Assembly: GCF_007830545.1 (NCBI RefSeq)
Contig: NZ_VLLF01000001.1
Coordinates: forward strand, 620,001 to 684,000
Source: Roseibium hamelinense
GTDB taxonomy: Bacteria > Pseudomonadota > Alphaproteobacteria > Rhizobiales > Stappiaceae
Direction of reading: 5' to 3'
DNA: 64,000 nucleotides
The notes under the pieces were generated by a model. The model ran no database searches. It was not told where the DNA came from and saw nothing but the letters and a program-made list of their open reading frames with translations. This document shows, piece after piece, positions 45,117-57,041 of the stretch. Each line of letters opens with the position of its first letter. Positions within the stretch are counted from its first letter, which is position 1. A program made the position numbers and the translations under genes.

Positions 45117-45785
45117 TGGGCGTCTCTTCTCTGTGAGCTCTAAATCGTGCCGCCCGCTTCCGCGGTTTCGACCGTTCGTGTTCTTAGGTGCACATGATCC
45201 CGACAACGAAAAAAGGCCTCGACATGGCCTACGCTTCGACATCTTAGGGCCGGATTTAACATTGACCGCAGAGTTTTGCCATTGATCAGGCGGCAGAAAC
45301 CCTAGCAATGACGTTTTCTTATTAACACAAGGTCACACATTTTCTTAGAGTTGCCAATCGCGGTTTTTGACTATTCCGTTACGGAATTTACCGCTTTCCA
45401 TCGCCTCGACGTTAACAGCCGTTCATACTTGATCAAAAACACACGCCATCCTGCAATTTTGCCAATTACAAAAAACACATTGCCCATTTAAACACATCCT
45501 CAAAAATGAGGAGGCGTGGGTGATTGCGCAATTCAATCACGTGCCGGCCGTGATCCGACTTTCCACAGGTCAAATGCCTGCAAAAACGCGGCAACAGGAC
45601 GGTGCCGCAACGCTCCCTTGAAAGGCGTTGGCCGCTGCGTTCGGCAGGATTCGGTGAGGGCAAACCCGCTGCTCACAAACGCGGCTGAGACCCTTTCCGG
45701 TCTGTAAAATCGGTAATCTGTAAAAAAGGTGGCAAAATGCCTCTTGCATCCTCCAAAAGATATCAGTACACACCGTCGCCAACGG
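45117..45785. other. Intergenic region upstream of tRNA-Lys
   Basis: About 670 bases with no supportable coding gene; GC is lower around 45290-45500. It holds a perfect 15-base palindrome ATTCCGT-T-ACGGAAT at 45373-45387 that could be an operator, and a small hairpin CCTCA-AAAA-TGAGG near 45498-45511. Promoters for the tRNA and the 96-residue gene should lie here. Confidence 0.5.
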
Positions 45786-45861
45786 GAGCCGATAGCTCAG
45801 CTGGTAGAGCAACTGACTTTTAATCAGTAGGTCCAGGGTTCGAACCCCTGTCGGCTCACCA
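45786..45861 (+). tRNA. tRNA-Lys (TTT)
   Basis: The acceptor stem pairs 45786-45792 with 45851-45857, followed by discriminator A and encoded CCA at 45859-45861. The anticodon stem 45812-45816/45824-45828 holds anticodon TTT at 45819-45821. The D and T arms match the standard bacterial tRNA-Lys. Confidence 0.97.
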
Positions 45862-45885
45862 AAATCTCCCGGGTTTCCTCGGAAC

Positions 45886-45916
45886 AAAAAAGCCGCTTTC
45901 AAAGCGGCTTTTTTGT
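45886..45916 (+). terminator. Intrinsic terminator after tRNA-Lys
   Basis: The stem GCCGCTT (45892-45898) / AAGCGGC (45902-45908), with A-T pairs extending it, is followed by six T. The matching A run upstream makes it potentially bidirectional. Confidence 0.9.
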
Positions 45917-46033
45917 TTTTTGGCCTGACACTTGAGCCGCCCCTTCGAATTTCGGCCCCCTGCCCAGCCCGAGCATTCAGATTAAATGTAATTTTTACTG
46001 ATAAAGGCCTAGCCTTCGAAAGTTGCATTAAAT

Positions 46034-46363
46034 TTGGATCTTGTACCGGTGACGGATACGGCAATTTTTCCAGTCAGAACGTTTGACGATCTGCGCGGGT
46101 ATCCCCGGCGCACCTGCCAATGGCCGGCAATCCTAAAACCTGCAACACAAGCGGGCGGGCCGCCTATGCTGACCGTGCCGCATCGCCGATGCATGATTGA
46201 GGATATTAGCGCCGGCGGTTGCCGGATCGCGGCAAAAACCCAAGGGCTTGCGGAAGGCCAACAAGTGATAGTCGAAGTTCCGGCTAGGAAACTGCGGTTC
46301 CATGGCGAGATCCGTTGGCACAACGGCGAAGAAGCCGGCATTGAATTCTATTTTATGGATTAG
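46034..46363 (+). CDS. PilZ domain protein (c-di-GMP binding)
   Basis: A 109-residue single-domain PilZ protein. The RxxxR motif is RGYPR (21-25) and the second motif DISAGG begins at residue 58, together forming the cyclic-di-GMP site. A terminal IRWHNGEEAGIEFY strand completes the barrel. The start is uncertain: no ATG precedes the motif, and a TTG at 46034 or a GTG at 46049 must be used. It likely acts as a c-di-GMP effector; the partner is unknown. Confidence 0.8.
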   Translation: MDLVPVTDTAIFPVRTFDDLRGYPRRTCQWPAILKPATQAGGPPMLTVPHRRCMIEDISAGGCRIAAKTQGLAEGQQVIVEVPARKLRFHGEIRWHNGEEAGIEFYFMD

Positions 46364-46381
46364 GCCGCGCAGGGTTTCACC

Positions 46382-46906
46382 CTATTGTTTAAAACCGGAG
46401 ACCAGCCGGGCAGTAAAGTCCGCGAACCGTCGGTTCGCGTGATCCTGCAAGGACTTGATCCACGGATCTGCCGGTACCGGGCGGCTTTTTTCCCAGCTCA
46501 AAGCCGTACGCGGTGCCAGGTCACGGGCCTGCAAGACACGCAGCGCACGGGCTTGCAGCTGCCGGCTGATGTTTTCAAAGGCTTCGCGTTCATCATTTGG
46601 GGAAGCGCCGCCTGTTGGTTTTTGAAACGGTACAGTGCGCCCGTCTTCAGCAGGCGAAACAGGGCCTTCGATCTGATCGACGAGGCCGAGCGCCCACAAA
46701 ATATTCACAAAGACGCCCAGGCTGATGGTCGGGTCCCCTTTTTCGACCCGGGCGACCGTTGCCTCGGAAAAATACAAACACGCGGCGAATTCTGACTGCG
46801 ACAGCCCAAGAAAACGTCGTTCTGCTGCGATGTCTTCCCCCCAAGACATCAACAGATCATGCATTTCAACAGGTGCAGTCTCGTGCCGTTGGTCGGGACG
46901 GGGCAT
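46382..46906 (-). CDS. XRE-family helix-turn-helix regulator
   Basis: A 174-residue protein with a Cro/C1-type HTH at about 20-75 (DIAAERRFLGLSQSEFAACLYFSEATVARVEKG, split by its turn) and a C-terminal helical region without recognisable ligand domain. The ATG at 46906 has GGAGA upstream; a longer TTG form at 46939 is possible. It is convergent with the PilZ gene. No toxin-like gene is adjacent, so I treat it as a stand-alone regulator. Confidence 0.8.
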   Translation of the reverse strand: MPRPDQRHETAPVEMHDLLMSWGEDIAAERRFLGLSQSEFAACLYFSEATVARVEKGDPTISLGVFVNILWALGLVDQIEGPVSPAEDGRTVPFQKPTGGASPNDEREAFENISRQLQARALRVLQARDLAPRTALSWEKSRPVPADPWIKSLQDHANRRFADFTARLVSGFKQ

Positions 46907-47280
46907 AGGGTCTCCAGAGCTGACGGGCGGTGCGGTCAATTACTAAAGAACGCTACCATTGAGTCCCAAACCCCGGAAAACCCGGAGTCGCAGTTATAAA
47001 CAGCGGGTACCTTAATGGACGCAGCCAGGACAGGCGGCGCGCTTTACCTCTGCGGCTGGGCCACGTCCAATTCTTTGGAATCAATGAGCTTTCAAAAACC
47101 GCGCGCACCACCTTGGAGCCGCTGGCGCAGAACCCGTTGATGCCCTGCTTACCTCCGTTTTCGAGCCAATGTAGACCGAAATCTGCCTGTTCGCTGCTCC
47201 ACGGGGCCGAATCGGCCTTGCCGCGCCGACTGCCGCCCGTTTGGATTGCGTGGGAAAGCACTGTGACGCGGGAGGACGCT
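46907..47280. other. Intergenic region between XRE regulator and alcohol dehydrogenase
   Basis: About 370 bases. The dehydrogenase frame is open upstream to 47113 but those residues do not look like the enzyme family, and a minus-strand frame here looks random. I see no hairpin or RNA gene. Promoters for both divergent genes are expected here. Confidence 0.4.
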
Positions 47281-48393
47281 TTGGCAACCATCACCTATCT
47301 GACACGGATCGAACTCGAACCCGGCGCGCTGTCAGGGCTCCCGTCCTTTCTTGCCCAATTCAAGATGGAACGGCCACTGATGGTCACAGATCAGGGTGTC
47401 GTGTCGGCGGGACTCTTGGCGCGTCTGCAAAGGTCGGCCCCTGCAGTGTCCTCCGTCTTCGACCAAACGCCTCAAAACCCGACAGAGACAGCCGTTTTGG
47501 CAGCTCTTGACCGGTACCGGGAGGAAAACTGCGACGGGCTCGTCGCGCTTGGCGGCGGGTCTTCGATTGATCTTGCCAAGGCCTTGCGGCTTTTGGTGCA
47601 TCATGAAGAACCCCTTTCACACTATGCCGCAACGGCAGGAGGCATTTCCAAGATTACAGCCAACATGCCGCCGCTGATCGCCATTCCAACCACAGCAGGC
47701 ACTGGGTCGGAGGTGGGCCGCGGCGCAATTATCAATCTGGAGGATGGGCGAAAGCTGGGTATTTTGAGCCCGCATCTTTTGCCCAGCCTTGCGTTATGCG
47801 ACCCGGAATTAACGCTCGGCCTGCCGCCCTTTCTAACTGCTGCAACCGGTATGGACGCCATGTCTCACTGTCTTGAGACCTATATGTCCAGCGCGATCAA
47901 CCCGCCTGCCAATGCAATTGCGCTCGACGGATTGACCCGCGCCATGCGTGCGCTGCCGAAGGCGGTGAAAGACGGTGGCGACCTCGACGCCCGTCTCGAC
48001 ATGATGACCGCCGCGATGGAAGGCGCAATGGCGTTTCAAAAGGGACTTGGAGCTGTTCATGCCCTCACCCATCCACTCGGCGCAATCAAGGACCTCAATC
48101 TGCATCACGGCACGCTGAATGCGATCTTGATGCCAGTGGTCCTACGGTTCAACCGGTCTGTAATTGGCGGGAAATGGGACACCCTGTCCAATCTCATGGG
48201 CGGTGAGCCTGATCGTATCCTCGAGACCATGAACAAGGATATCGGCATCCCCTCCGGCCTCAACGCACTCGGCCTTGAAGGGACCCATCTGGATGCGGTC
48301 GCTCGGGCAGCGCTAAAAGACCATTGCCACGCAACCAACCCAAGGCTTGCGACAGAGTTCGAATACCGCTCGCTGCTGGAAGAAGCCCGATAA
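47281..48393 (+). CDS. Iron-containing alcohol dehydrogenase
   Basis: A 370-residue group III NAD(P)-dependent dehydrogenase. It shows GGGSSIDLAKA for nucleotide binding, IPTTAGTGSEV, and the metal-binding histidines in GMDAMSHCLETY, GAVHALTHPLGA and NLHHGTLNA. The start is placed at a TTG (47281) with GGAGG five bases upstream, which puts the family opening ATITYLTRIELEPGAL at the N terminus; a GTG at 47263 is the alternative. The substrate is unknown. It is convergent with the RND pump and shares a terminator. Confidence 0.92.
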   Translation: MATITYLTRIELEPGALSGLPSFLAQFKMERPLMVTDQGVVSAGLLARLQRSAPAVSSVFDQTPQNPTETAVLAALDRYREENCDGLVALGGGSSIDLAKALRLLVHHEEPLSHYAATAGGISKITANMPPLIAIPTTAGTGSEVGRGAIINLEDGRKLGILSPHLLPSLALCDPELTLGLPPFLTAATGMDAMSHCLETYMSSAINPPANAIALDGLTRAMRALPKAVKDGGDLDARLDMMTAAMEGAMAFQKGLGAVHALTHPLGAIKDLNLHHGTLNAILMPVVLRFNRSVIGGKWDTLSNLMGGEPDRILETMNKDIGIPSGLNALGLEGTHLDAVARAALKDHCHATNPRLATEFEYRSLLEEAR

Positions 48394-48404
48394 CAAAGAG
48401 AAAC

Positions 48405-48433
48405 AAAAAAGCCCGCGCCAACCGCGGGCTTTT
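48405..48433. terminator. Bidirectional intrinsic terminator
   Basis: The stem GCCCGCG (48411-48417) / CGCGGGC (48423-48429) is flanked by TTTT on the plus side and by a six-base A run (T run on the minus strand) on the other. It serves both the alcohol dehydrogenase and the convergent RND operon. Confidence 0.9.
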
Positions 48434-48444
48434 CATGATGGCTG

Positions 48445-51400
48445 TTATTCGGCAGGTGCCGTTTCTGCACTGTTCGGCGGTGCCCCGTCACCGGATTTCG
48501 GTTCATGCGGATTTGACCCGAACATGCTTTTGACCCTCTCACGCATCGACTGCATGAAGACATACAGTACCGGTATCAGAATGACGCCGAAGATCGTGGC
48601 GAACAGCATGCCCCCAAATACCGCAAAGCCGATCGCCTTCTGACTGGCGGCCCCGGCACTTGAAGCGGTCATAAGCGGGACAACCCCCAAGAGGAACGAC
48701 AGGGCCGTCATCATCACGGCGCGGAAACGCAAGAACGCCGCTTCTTGCGCGGCATCGATGATCGACTTGCCGGACTCCCGTTGCTCGATAGCGAATTCAA
48801 CAATCAGGATCGCGTTTTTGGCCCCCAACCCGACAAGCATGATCATCCCGATCTGGGTATAGAGATTGACATCCCCTCCTGTAACCAGAACCGCCACGAA
48901 TGCCCCCAGTAGAGCAACGGTCACCGACATCAGGATCGCGACCGGCATGCTCCAGCTTTCGTACTGGGCAACAAGAAATAGATAGGCAAACAGGATCGAG
49001 AACAGCAAAACGACCACCACAATCGTTCCTGCGCCTTGTTGCTGGGCAGCCGTGCCGGTCCATTCATACGTATAGCCGGGAGGCAATGCTTCGACCGCCG
49101 CGGCCTCCATTGCATTGATGATGACCCCGGTCGAGGCACCAGGCGCGGGTTCACCATTGACGGAAGCGGAACGGAACATGTTGTAGCGGTTGAGGGTTTG
49201 CGGCCCGAGAACGTTCTCCGTTGTGATCAGGGTGCGCAAGGGCACCATCACGCCGTCACTGGACCTCACATACAGCCGTGCAATGTCGTCGACCTTGTTG
49301 CGGTATTGTCCCTCCGCTTGGATCATCACTTTATAAACGCGACCGAAAATATTGAAATCATTGATATAGTATGACCCCAAATATGCTTGCAGCGTTGTGA
49401 AAACATCCGAGACATTTATGCCAAGGGTTTTCGCCTTGTCGCGGTCCAGGTCCACAAATATCTGAGGCACGTTGGAACGGAATGTCGAATAGGCCTGAGC
49501 GATAGACGGGCTCTGGTTCGCCGAATACACCATAGAACCGATCGCCTGTGCGAGATCCTGCGGTGTTCCGCCGCCCGTCTGCTGAACCTTCATTTCCACA
49601 CCGCCTGTGGTGCCCAGACCCGGGATCGGCGGCGGATTGAATGAGATAATATTGGCCGAGGCAATCTGCGAGAACTCACCCCAAAACTTCGCAAGGATCG
49701 CATTGATGCCCAGATCCGGCGCCTGGCGCTCATCCCAGGAGCTCATTGTCGTGATGACGAGCGCCGAATTTGAAGCCAATGCCGCGTTCAGGATCGAATA
49801 GCCGTTCACCACCGTCACGTTCTCGACGCCGGGCGTTTTCTTGGCGATGTCAACCACCTGAGCCGTGACGTCCTCGGTGCGCTGCAGGGCAGCACCGTCG
49901 GGCAGCTGCACATCCACCATCAGGTAGCCCTGGTCTTCCAGAGGCAGAAAACCTTGTGGCAGCCGGCCGCTGAGAAACACGATCATCACCACAACACCGA
50001 CCACGGCGACCAGCCCCATGAACGATACCCTGAGCAACCGCCGGACGATCCCGGTATAGCCGCTGCGGATGCCGCTGATGCCTTTTTCGAACACCGCCAA
50101 AAGCCCCTTCGGTGGTCCAGACCGAGGACGTAGGAAAAGCCCGCACAGAGCGGGCGACAGTGTAAGGGCATTGATCGAAGAAATGATCACCGCGAAGGAA
50201 ATCGTGGCGGCGAACTGCGAATAAAGCCGGCCCGTGATGCCAGGCATGAAGATCGTCGGCACGAACACCGCCAGCAGCACAAGGGTTGTCGCGATCACAG
50301 GCCCGGTGATCTGCTCCATCGCTTTGGCGGTCGCCTCTTTCGGCGGCAGTCCCTCATCCGCGATGATGCGCTCCACGTTCTCCACGACCACAATGGCGTC
50401 GTCCACCACGATCCCGATGGCGAGCACGAGGGCGAACAAAGAGATCGTGTTTAGCGACATCCCGAGCGCCAGCAAGATCGCGAATGTTCCAATCAGCGAC
50501 ACAGGGATTGCAACGGTTGGAATGATCGTCGCGCGCCAATTGCCCAGAAAGATGAACACCACGGTCACCACAAGGACGAAGGTGATGAAAAGGGTCTCGA
50601 TGACATCGTTCAGCGATTGCTGGACGAAGTCCGTGGTATTGAACGGAACAGCATATTCGACGTCATCGGGAAACGCTTGTGACAGACTGTCAAGCCGCGC
50701 CAAGACACCATCGGCGACCTGCAAGGCGTTGGCGCCCGGAGCCTGATAAACCGCCAAAACCGTTGCCGCCTGGCCGTTATACTCACCGCTGGCGTTGTAA
50801 AACTGTGCGCCCCGCTCAACGCGGGCGACGTCGCCAATCGTGACGATTGCTCCGTCCTCGCCCGTGCGGAGCACGATTTGCTCGAATTCTTCGGCGGTCG
50901 ACAGGCGGCCCTTGGCGGTAATGGTGTACTGAAATTGCTGGCCGGAGGGAACAGGCGGCGCGCCGATCTGGCCGGCCGCGACCTGAACGTTTTGATCGCG
51001 GACCGCAGAAATAAAGTCCGTCGGCGTCATGTTCAAACTGGCAAGCCGGTCCGGATCAAGCCAGATGCGCATACCATAGGCGAAGTCGGTCATGACGTCG
51101 GCGTTGCCGACCCCGGGCACACGCGCAAGGGCGTCTTTCAAATTGATCGATGCATAGTTCGACAGGAACACCTCGTCATAGGTGCCATTCGGCGAAAATA
51201 GCGTGATCACCAGCAGCATGTTGGTGCTGGCTTTTTGGACGGTCACACCGTTCGCTGTCACCTCGCTGGGCAGCTGGCTGGTTGCCTGGCTGACCCGGTT
51301 TTGGACGTTGACGGTCGCAATGTCCGGATCGGTACCAACCGCAAATGTCACGTTCAGCGAGTAGTTGCCGCTGTCGGAACTGTTTGACGACATGTAAATC

Positions 51401-51627
51401 ATGTCATCCACGCCGTTCACTTGCCCCTCAATTGGTGCAGCGACGGTTTCTTCCAAAACACCGGCATTCGCGCCGGTGTAGGTGGCCGCAACATTAACCA
51501 CAGGCGGCGTGATATTAGGAAATTGTTCGACGGGAAGCGCGTAATATCCGACCATCCCGGCAATGGTAATAACAAGCGAAATGACCAGCGCGAATTTCGG
51601 CCGGTAGATAAAAAACTTTGAAAACAT
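48445..51627 (-). CDS. RND multidrug efflux transporter (HAE1 family)
   Basis: A proton-driven inner-membrane pump of the AcrB/MexB/MexF class. In the 1060 residues, an N-terminal helix carries the family opening [20 protein letters not shown]. Two large periplasmic loops follow, then [17 protein letters not shown] in TM4 with the proton-relay aspartates. A second copy-half ends with the matching [14 protein letters not shown] in TM10. It starts one base after the adaptor gene's stop. No outer-membrane factor is adjacent, so a TolC-like channel is shared. Confidence 0.96.
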   Translation of the reverse strand: MFSKFFIYRPKFALVISLVITIAGMVGYYALPVEQFPNITPPVVNVAATYTGANAGVLEETVAAPIEGQVNGVDDMIYMSSNSSDSGNYSLNVTFAVGTDPDIATVNVQNRVSQATSQLPSEVTANGVTVQKASTNMLLVITLFSPNGTYDEVFLSNYASINLKDALARVPGVGNADVMTDFAYGMRIWLDPDRLASLNMTPTDFISAVRDQNVQVAAGQIGAPPVPSGQQFQYTITAKGRLSTAEEFEQIVLRTGEDGAIVTIGDVARVERGAQFYNASGEYNGQAATVLAVYQAPGANALQVADGVLARLDSLSQAFPDDVEYAVPFNTTDFVQQSLNDVIETLFITFVLVVTVVFIFLGNWRATIIPTVAIPVSLIGTFAILLALGMSLNTISLFALVLAIGIVVDDAIVVVENVERIIADEGLPPKEATAKAMEQITGPVIATTLVLLAVFVPTIFMPGITGRLYSQFAATISFAVIISSINALTLSPALCGLFLRPRSGPPKGLLAVFEKGISGIRSGYTGIVRRLLRVSFMGLVAVVGVVVMIVFLSGRLPQGFLPLEDQGYLMVDVQLPDGAALQRTEDVTAQVVDIAKKTPGVENVTVVNGYSILNAALASNSALVITTMSSWDERQAPDLGINAILAKFWGEFSQIASANIISFNPPPIPGLGTTGGVEMKVQQTGGGTPQDLAQAIGSMVYSANQSPSIAQAYSTFRSNVPQIFVDLDRDKAKTLGINVSDVFTTLQAYLGSYYINDFNIFGRVYKVMIQAEGQYRNKVDDIARLYVRSSDGVMVPLRTLITTENVLGPQTLNRYNMFRSASVNGEPAPGASTGVIINAMEAAAVEALPPGYTYEWTGTAAQQQGAGTIVVVVLLFSILFAYLFLVAQYESWSMPVAILMSVTVALLGAFVAVLVTGGDVNLYTQIGMIMLVGLGAKNAILIVEFAIEQRESGKSIIDAAQEAAFLRFRAVMMTALSFLLGVVPLMTASSAGAASQKAIGFAVFGGMLFATIFGVILIPVLYVFMQSMRERVKSMFGSNPHEPKSGDGAPPNSAETAPAE

Positions 51628-51628
51628 A

Positions 51629-52795
51629 TTAGCTTTGCGCCTCCGGCTGGTTTGCCAGAACCGCGTTTACCGGCACGCCGGGCCGGACTTTCTGGAGACC
51701 TTGAACAATGACGGTCTCGCCCTCCTGAAGGCCTTTCGTGACGACGAAGTCTGCGCCGGTCTGCGCGCCCAAAGTGACAGAGCGTTGTTCGACGGTTTGC
51801 TCGCTGTTCACCACCAGCACAAATGGGCCCTTTTGATCGCGCTGGATCGCGGCCTGAGGAATGACCAGCGCTGTGGTCTCCTGCGGCGCCTCAATGATCA
51901 CAGTGACATATACCCCGGCGAGCAGTTGATTGTTCGCGTTTTCAAATTTTCCGCGCATGGCAATCGTGCCGGTCTGCGGATCAACCCGGTTGTCGATGAA
52001 GACGATTTCGCCCGTTTCGCCATAGTCCTGGCCGTTGGGAAGCACAAGGCGCAGCTTGGGTGGCGTGCCCGCGGTAGGATCCGTTGGATCGATCTGGTGC
52101 TTTTGTACTGCATCCAGGTATTCAGATTCGCTCACCGAAAAATTGACATAGACCGGCGCCAGCTGGATCAAACGCGCCAGCGATTGTGTGTTGGGTCCGA
52201 CCACTTCCCCGACCGAATAGGTCGTCTTGCCAATTTGTCCGGGAAACGGCGCTTTAACATCCGTGTAACTGAGATTGAGCTCTGCCTGTTTCAGCGCAGC
52301 GTCAGAAGCCTGCACTGCCGCGTCTGCCTGTTCTTTTTGGGCCAGTGTCGCCTCATAGGCAGCTTCTGAAACATGCCCCTTTTCAAGCAAGTCCTTGTCC
52401 CGCTTTTCGTCGGCGGCCTTGAGGGCCGCATCGGCTTTTGAACTTGCCAGATCCGCTTTTGCCCGCTCCAGCGCGGCTTCGTATTCCTGCTTTTCGATCT
52501 GGAACAGAAGTTCGCCCTGCTTCACGACGGCGCCATCTTCGACCTCCTTTTTCTCCAGGAAGCCGCTGACCCGCGCCACCAGGTTCACTTCATCGACAGC
52601 TGCGACCTGCCCGACAAAACTGACGCTCTGCTGAATCTGCTTGTTCACTGCGGCCACGACACTCACGGAAGGCGGCGGCGGGCTTGCGGATTGCTGCTGG
52701 CCGCTGTCGTCACTGCACGCTGCAAGCGCGAGGACACCGAGAACAGCTACGGAAAGGCGGACAGATCGATTTGGGCGACCGGTGAAAAAGGACAT
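51629..52795 (-). CDS. RND efflux periplasmic adaptor (membrane fusion lipoprotein)
   Basis: Links the RND pump to an outer-membrane channel. The 388-residue product begins with a lipoprotein signal (lipobox LAAC, lipidated C27), then a Ser/Pro linker, the lipoyl/hairpin domain ([26 protein letters not shown]) and a long Ala/Lys/Glu-rich coiled coil. A beta-barrel domain comes last. The ATG at 52795 is preferred; GGAG lies eight bases upstream. It is the first gene of the operon; no local regulator gene is obvious. Confidence 0.93.
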   Translation of the reverse strand: MSFFTGRPNRSVRLSVAVLGVLALAACSDDSGQQQSASPPPPSVSVVAAVNKQIQQSVSFVGQVAAVDEVNLVARVSGFLEKKEVEDGAVVKQGELLFQIEKQEYEAALERAKADLASSKADAALKAADEKRDKDLLEKGHVSEAAYEATLAQKEQADAAVQASDAALKQAELNLSYTDVKAPFPGQIGKTTYSVGEVVGPNTQSLARLIQLAPVYVNFSVSESEYLDAVQKHQIDPTDPTAGTPPKLRLVLPNGQDYGETGEIVFIDNRVDPQTGTIAMRGKFENANNQLLAGVYVTVIIEAPQETTALVIPQAAIQRDQKGPFVLVVNSEQTVEQRSVTLGAQTGADFVVTKGLQEGETVIVQGLQKVRPGVPVNAVLANQPEAQS

Positions 52796-52974
52796 GGCAG
52801 ATGCTCCGCGCAAGCGGTTTCATGAAAACCGCTGGAAATCTGCCCTTACACTAGCCGGACTTCCGGTGCGACAACAAGGCCTTATCCTAGGAGAAAGCCG
52901 TCTCCAAACAGCAAAAGTATGTGGCCGGTTTTGCTGGCTAAACCGCTAAGCCGCCCAATTGGCGGTCTTATGCC

Positions 52975-53802
52975 CTATGAAATGGCCTTGAGCGGCTCTA
53001 GAATCAGCGTCAGCCCGTTCATTTTTTCTGCCGGATAAACGTGCCGCGTTTCGAGCCCCGCACATCCGATCGCGAGCGCTGCGATAGATGGCAGCGCTTC
53101 GGGGGCGGATTCGCCAGTCAGTTGCCGGTATGCGACCGGAGACAGCACCGTGATGGTGCCTCGCGGAGTTTTCAGCTCCAAGCCCAGGCTGGTGGCGCGC
53201 ATTTCACGCTGGCCGGTGAAGCCGCCGAGAAATTCATGGTGATCGGAGGGATCGGCATCGACCATGATGATGTGGTCAACGCTTTTCGCGCCATTTGGGT
53301 GAATTTTGGCCTCCGGGCGCCAGAACACATCCGGATACCGGTTATGGCAGGTAAAAAAGCCAAGCCCAGGGGCCGCCGGATTGCCAACAATGGTCAGATC
53401 AAACCCGACTTTGCCGGTTGTTCCGTCCTGAAACGTTGCCGTGCGTTCGAAAGAAAACGGATCAAAAACCCGAAGACCAAGGCGTTCGAAATCTTGCCGG
53501 TCCCTGGCTGGATCCTGGCTTTCCAGAACGATCATCGAAGCGCCTTCGCGCCTTTCCAGAAATTCCTGGTTGAAGCGGCCGAAGGAAAACGATTTGCCCT
53601 CGAACGGCGGGATTTTGGCCGCTTCGGCCACCGACAACAGCTCGACAAAAAATCCGTCGAGCTGAACCAGCCGGTTGGTCGTCCCCCATGGATGGAAAGC
53701 CTGGGGTGTTACCGTAAAGCCGAGATCTTCCCACGCCGCCGCAGCAGCATTGAGATCCTTCACCGCAACGACGAGATGATCCAGACCGCGAACCATATTC
53801 AC
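52975..53802 (-). CDS. Glyoxalase-like (VOC superfamily) protein
   Basis: A 275-residue protein with two VOC-type halves. It begins VRGLDHLVVAVKDLNAAAAAWEDLGFTV, matching the Glyoxalase_3 family; KSVDHIIMVDADPSDHHEFLGG starts the second half. Substrate and reaction are unknown. A GTG start at 53802 fits the AAGGA spacing better than the ATG two codons in. It lies 14 bases downstream of the pyrG stop on the same strand and is probably cotranscribed. Confidence 0.85.
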   Translation of the reverse strand: MNMVRGLDHLVVAVKDLNAAAAAWEDLGFTVTPQAFHPWGTTNRLVQLDGFFVELLSVAEAAKIPPFEGKSFSFGRFNQEFLERREGASMIVLESQDPARDRQDFERLGLRVFDPFSFERTATFQDGTTGKVGFDLTIVGNPAAPGLGFFTCHNRYPDVFWRPEAKIHPNGAKSVDHIIMVDADPSDHHEFLGGFTGQREMRATSLGLELKTPRGTITVLSPVAYRQLTGESAPEALPSIAALAIGCAGLETRHVYPAEKMNGLTLILEPLKAIS

Positions 53803-53816
53803 CCCACGTCCTTTCG

Positions 53817-55493
<1,677 letters not shown>

Positions 55494-55505
55494 TCAATAA
55501 GCACA

Positions 55506-55536
55506 TAAAAATGCCCCGCGATGACAACGCAGGGCA
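55506..55536 (-). terminator. Intrinsic terminator of secG
   Basis: The stem 55512-55520 pairs with 55528-55536 at 8 of 9 positions, with a 7-base loop. It is followed on the minus strand by five T. It ends the tpiA/secG transcript before pyrG. Confidence 0.8.
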
Positions 55537-55575
55537 CTAATGTCGGTGAACCGGGCATCCCGCCCGGGCGGCGGC

Positions 55576-55956
55576 TTACTGGGCCGCCGGGACTTGTGGT
55601 CCGGAAGGTTCGCTTTGCTGGCGCAGGGAATCGAGAATGCCGCCGCCTTCACCACCATCTGTTGCCGGAACATTCGGCTGATTCGTGGTCGCCGGCACCG
55701 CATCGAGAACCGAAGACGGAGCATCGCTGTTTTTCGCAATAAGGCTGAGGCCGAGCGATGTCGCAAAAAAGGCGACCGCAAGCAAGGCTGTGGCACGTGT
55801 CAACACGTTCGCGGTTCCGCGGCTGGACATGAAGCCACCGCCGCCGCCTCCACCGCCGCCCATACCAAGGGCGCCGCCCTCGGAGCGTTGCAAAAGAACC
55901 ACGAGCACCAGGGCCAAAACGACCATCAGGTGGATTACGATGACTACGGTTTCCAT
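55576..55956 (-). CDS. secG: Preprotein translocase subunit SecG
   Basis: A small subunit of the SecYEG channel. The 126-residue product has two membrane segments (VVIVIHLMVVLALVLVVLLQ and ATALLAVAFFATSLGLSLI). These flank the conserved glycine-rich turn GALGMGGGG...FMSSRGTANVLTR. A Pro/Ala-rich tail is typical of alphaproteobacterial SecG. It lies about 100 bases downstream of tpiA. Confidence 0.94.
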   Translation of the reverse strand: METVVIVIHLMVVLALVLVVLLQRSEGGALGMGGGGGGGGGFMSSRGTANVLTRATALLAVAFFATSLGLSLIAKNSDAPSSVLDAVPATTNQPNVPATDGGEGGGILDSLRQQSEPSGPQVPAAQ

Positions 55957-56058
55957 CGAGTACCAGTCTTATTGTTCGAGTTTGGCGGCCTTCTACACCA
56001 CTCTTGCCCGCCTTTCTACCCTCTCATGTGGGTTTCAAGGCCTGACTTGTCGAGCTTG

Positions 56059-56817
56059 TTATCCGTAAGCCGCCGCAATTCCCAAAAAGTCGTCCGCTTT
56101 GAGACTCGCGCCGCCCACAAGGGCTCCATTGACATTCGGCACGGCCAGCAGTTCGGCAGCATTTGCAGGCTTGACCGAACCGCCATACAAAATCCGCATA
56201 CCCTCGCCGTGTTCCTTGAACCGCGCGGCAAGCGTTTTGCGGATGCTCTCATGCATTTCGCGGACATCTTCGGCCGTCGGCGTCAGTCCGGTTCCGATCG
56301 CCCACACCGGCTCATACGCGATCACCGTATTGTCGGCCGTCGCACCAACGGGCACCGAACCAGCCAGCTGCCCAGAGACGACTTCGATCGCCTTACCCGC
56401 TTTGCGCTCCGCTTCGGTTTCGCCCACGCAGATGATTGCACCCAAACCCGCGCGCCAGGCGGCCTGCGCCTTGGCGGCAACAGTGTCGTCGGTTTCGCCG
56501 TGATCTGCTCGGCGCTCCGAATGGCCGACAATGACTGCGACCGCCCCCGAATCAGCAAGCATCTCCGCTGAAATGTCGCCGGTATGCGCGCCCTTTTCTG
56601 CCATGTGGCAATCCTGCCCCCCAACAGATATGGCGGTTTCCTGTGCCGATGCGGCCATCGCGCCCAGAAGGGTTGCGGGCGGGCAGATCATGAGATCGGT
56701 GGCAGCGGCCAGATCTGCGGAGGCGTGTTCACACAGTTTTGAGAATTCGCCCAGGGCGGCCTTCAAACCATTCATCTTCCAGTTTCCCGCAACAAGCGGC
56801 TTGATCTGCACAGCCAT
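56059..56817 (-). CDS. tpiA: Triose-phosphate isomerase
   Basis: Interconverts dihydroxyacetone phosphate and glyceraldehyde 3-phosphate. The 252-residue TIM barrel has the catalytic lysine in AGNWKMNG (K14), the His/Glu region VIVGHSERR and the active-site loop [10 protein letters not shown], and the phosphate-binding GGSVKPANA. It is divergent from ppiD across about 220 bases. Confidence 0.96.
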   Translation of the reverse strand: MAVQIKPLVAGNWKMNGLKAALGEFSKLCEHASADLAAATDLMICPPATLLGAMAASAQETAISVGGQDCHMAEKGAHTGDISAEMLADSGAVAVIVGHSERRADHGETDDTVAAKAQAAWRAGLGAIICVGETEAERKAGKAIEVVSGQLAGSVPVGATADNTVIAYEPVWAIGTGLTPTAEDVREMHESIRKTLAARFKEHGEGMRILYGGSVKPANAAELLAVPNVNGALVGGASLKADDFLGIAAAYG

Positions 56818-57041
56818 TCAATCCTCCGGCACGTCTTCAAATTGATTCCGGTGCCGGGGTATAACGCAAATTCGCGCTCACACGGCACAAAAATTCAAGC
56901 CCCACGGGCAAGTGCGGATTTCTCGGCCGGTCCCTTGCAGCACCCGGCAGCGCTCATTATGATCCGCGCGCTCCGGCGGGTGCCGGAGACAACCGGTTTA
57001 AGAGAACGGCGCCGGGAAATCAGGAAGTTACGGGAGACAAT

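Noticed and set aside
45786-46363. Genomic island integrated at tRNA-Lys
   Set aside because: No integrase and no repeated tRNA 3' end were seen within the window; the tRNA has its own terminator.
46382-46906. XRE gene as an antitoxin
   Set aside because: No small toxin-like gene lies next to it; the flanking genes are a PilZ protein and an alcohol dehydrogenase on the other strand.
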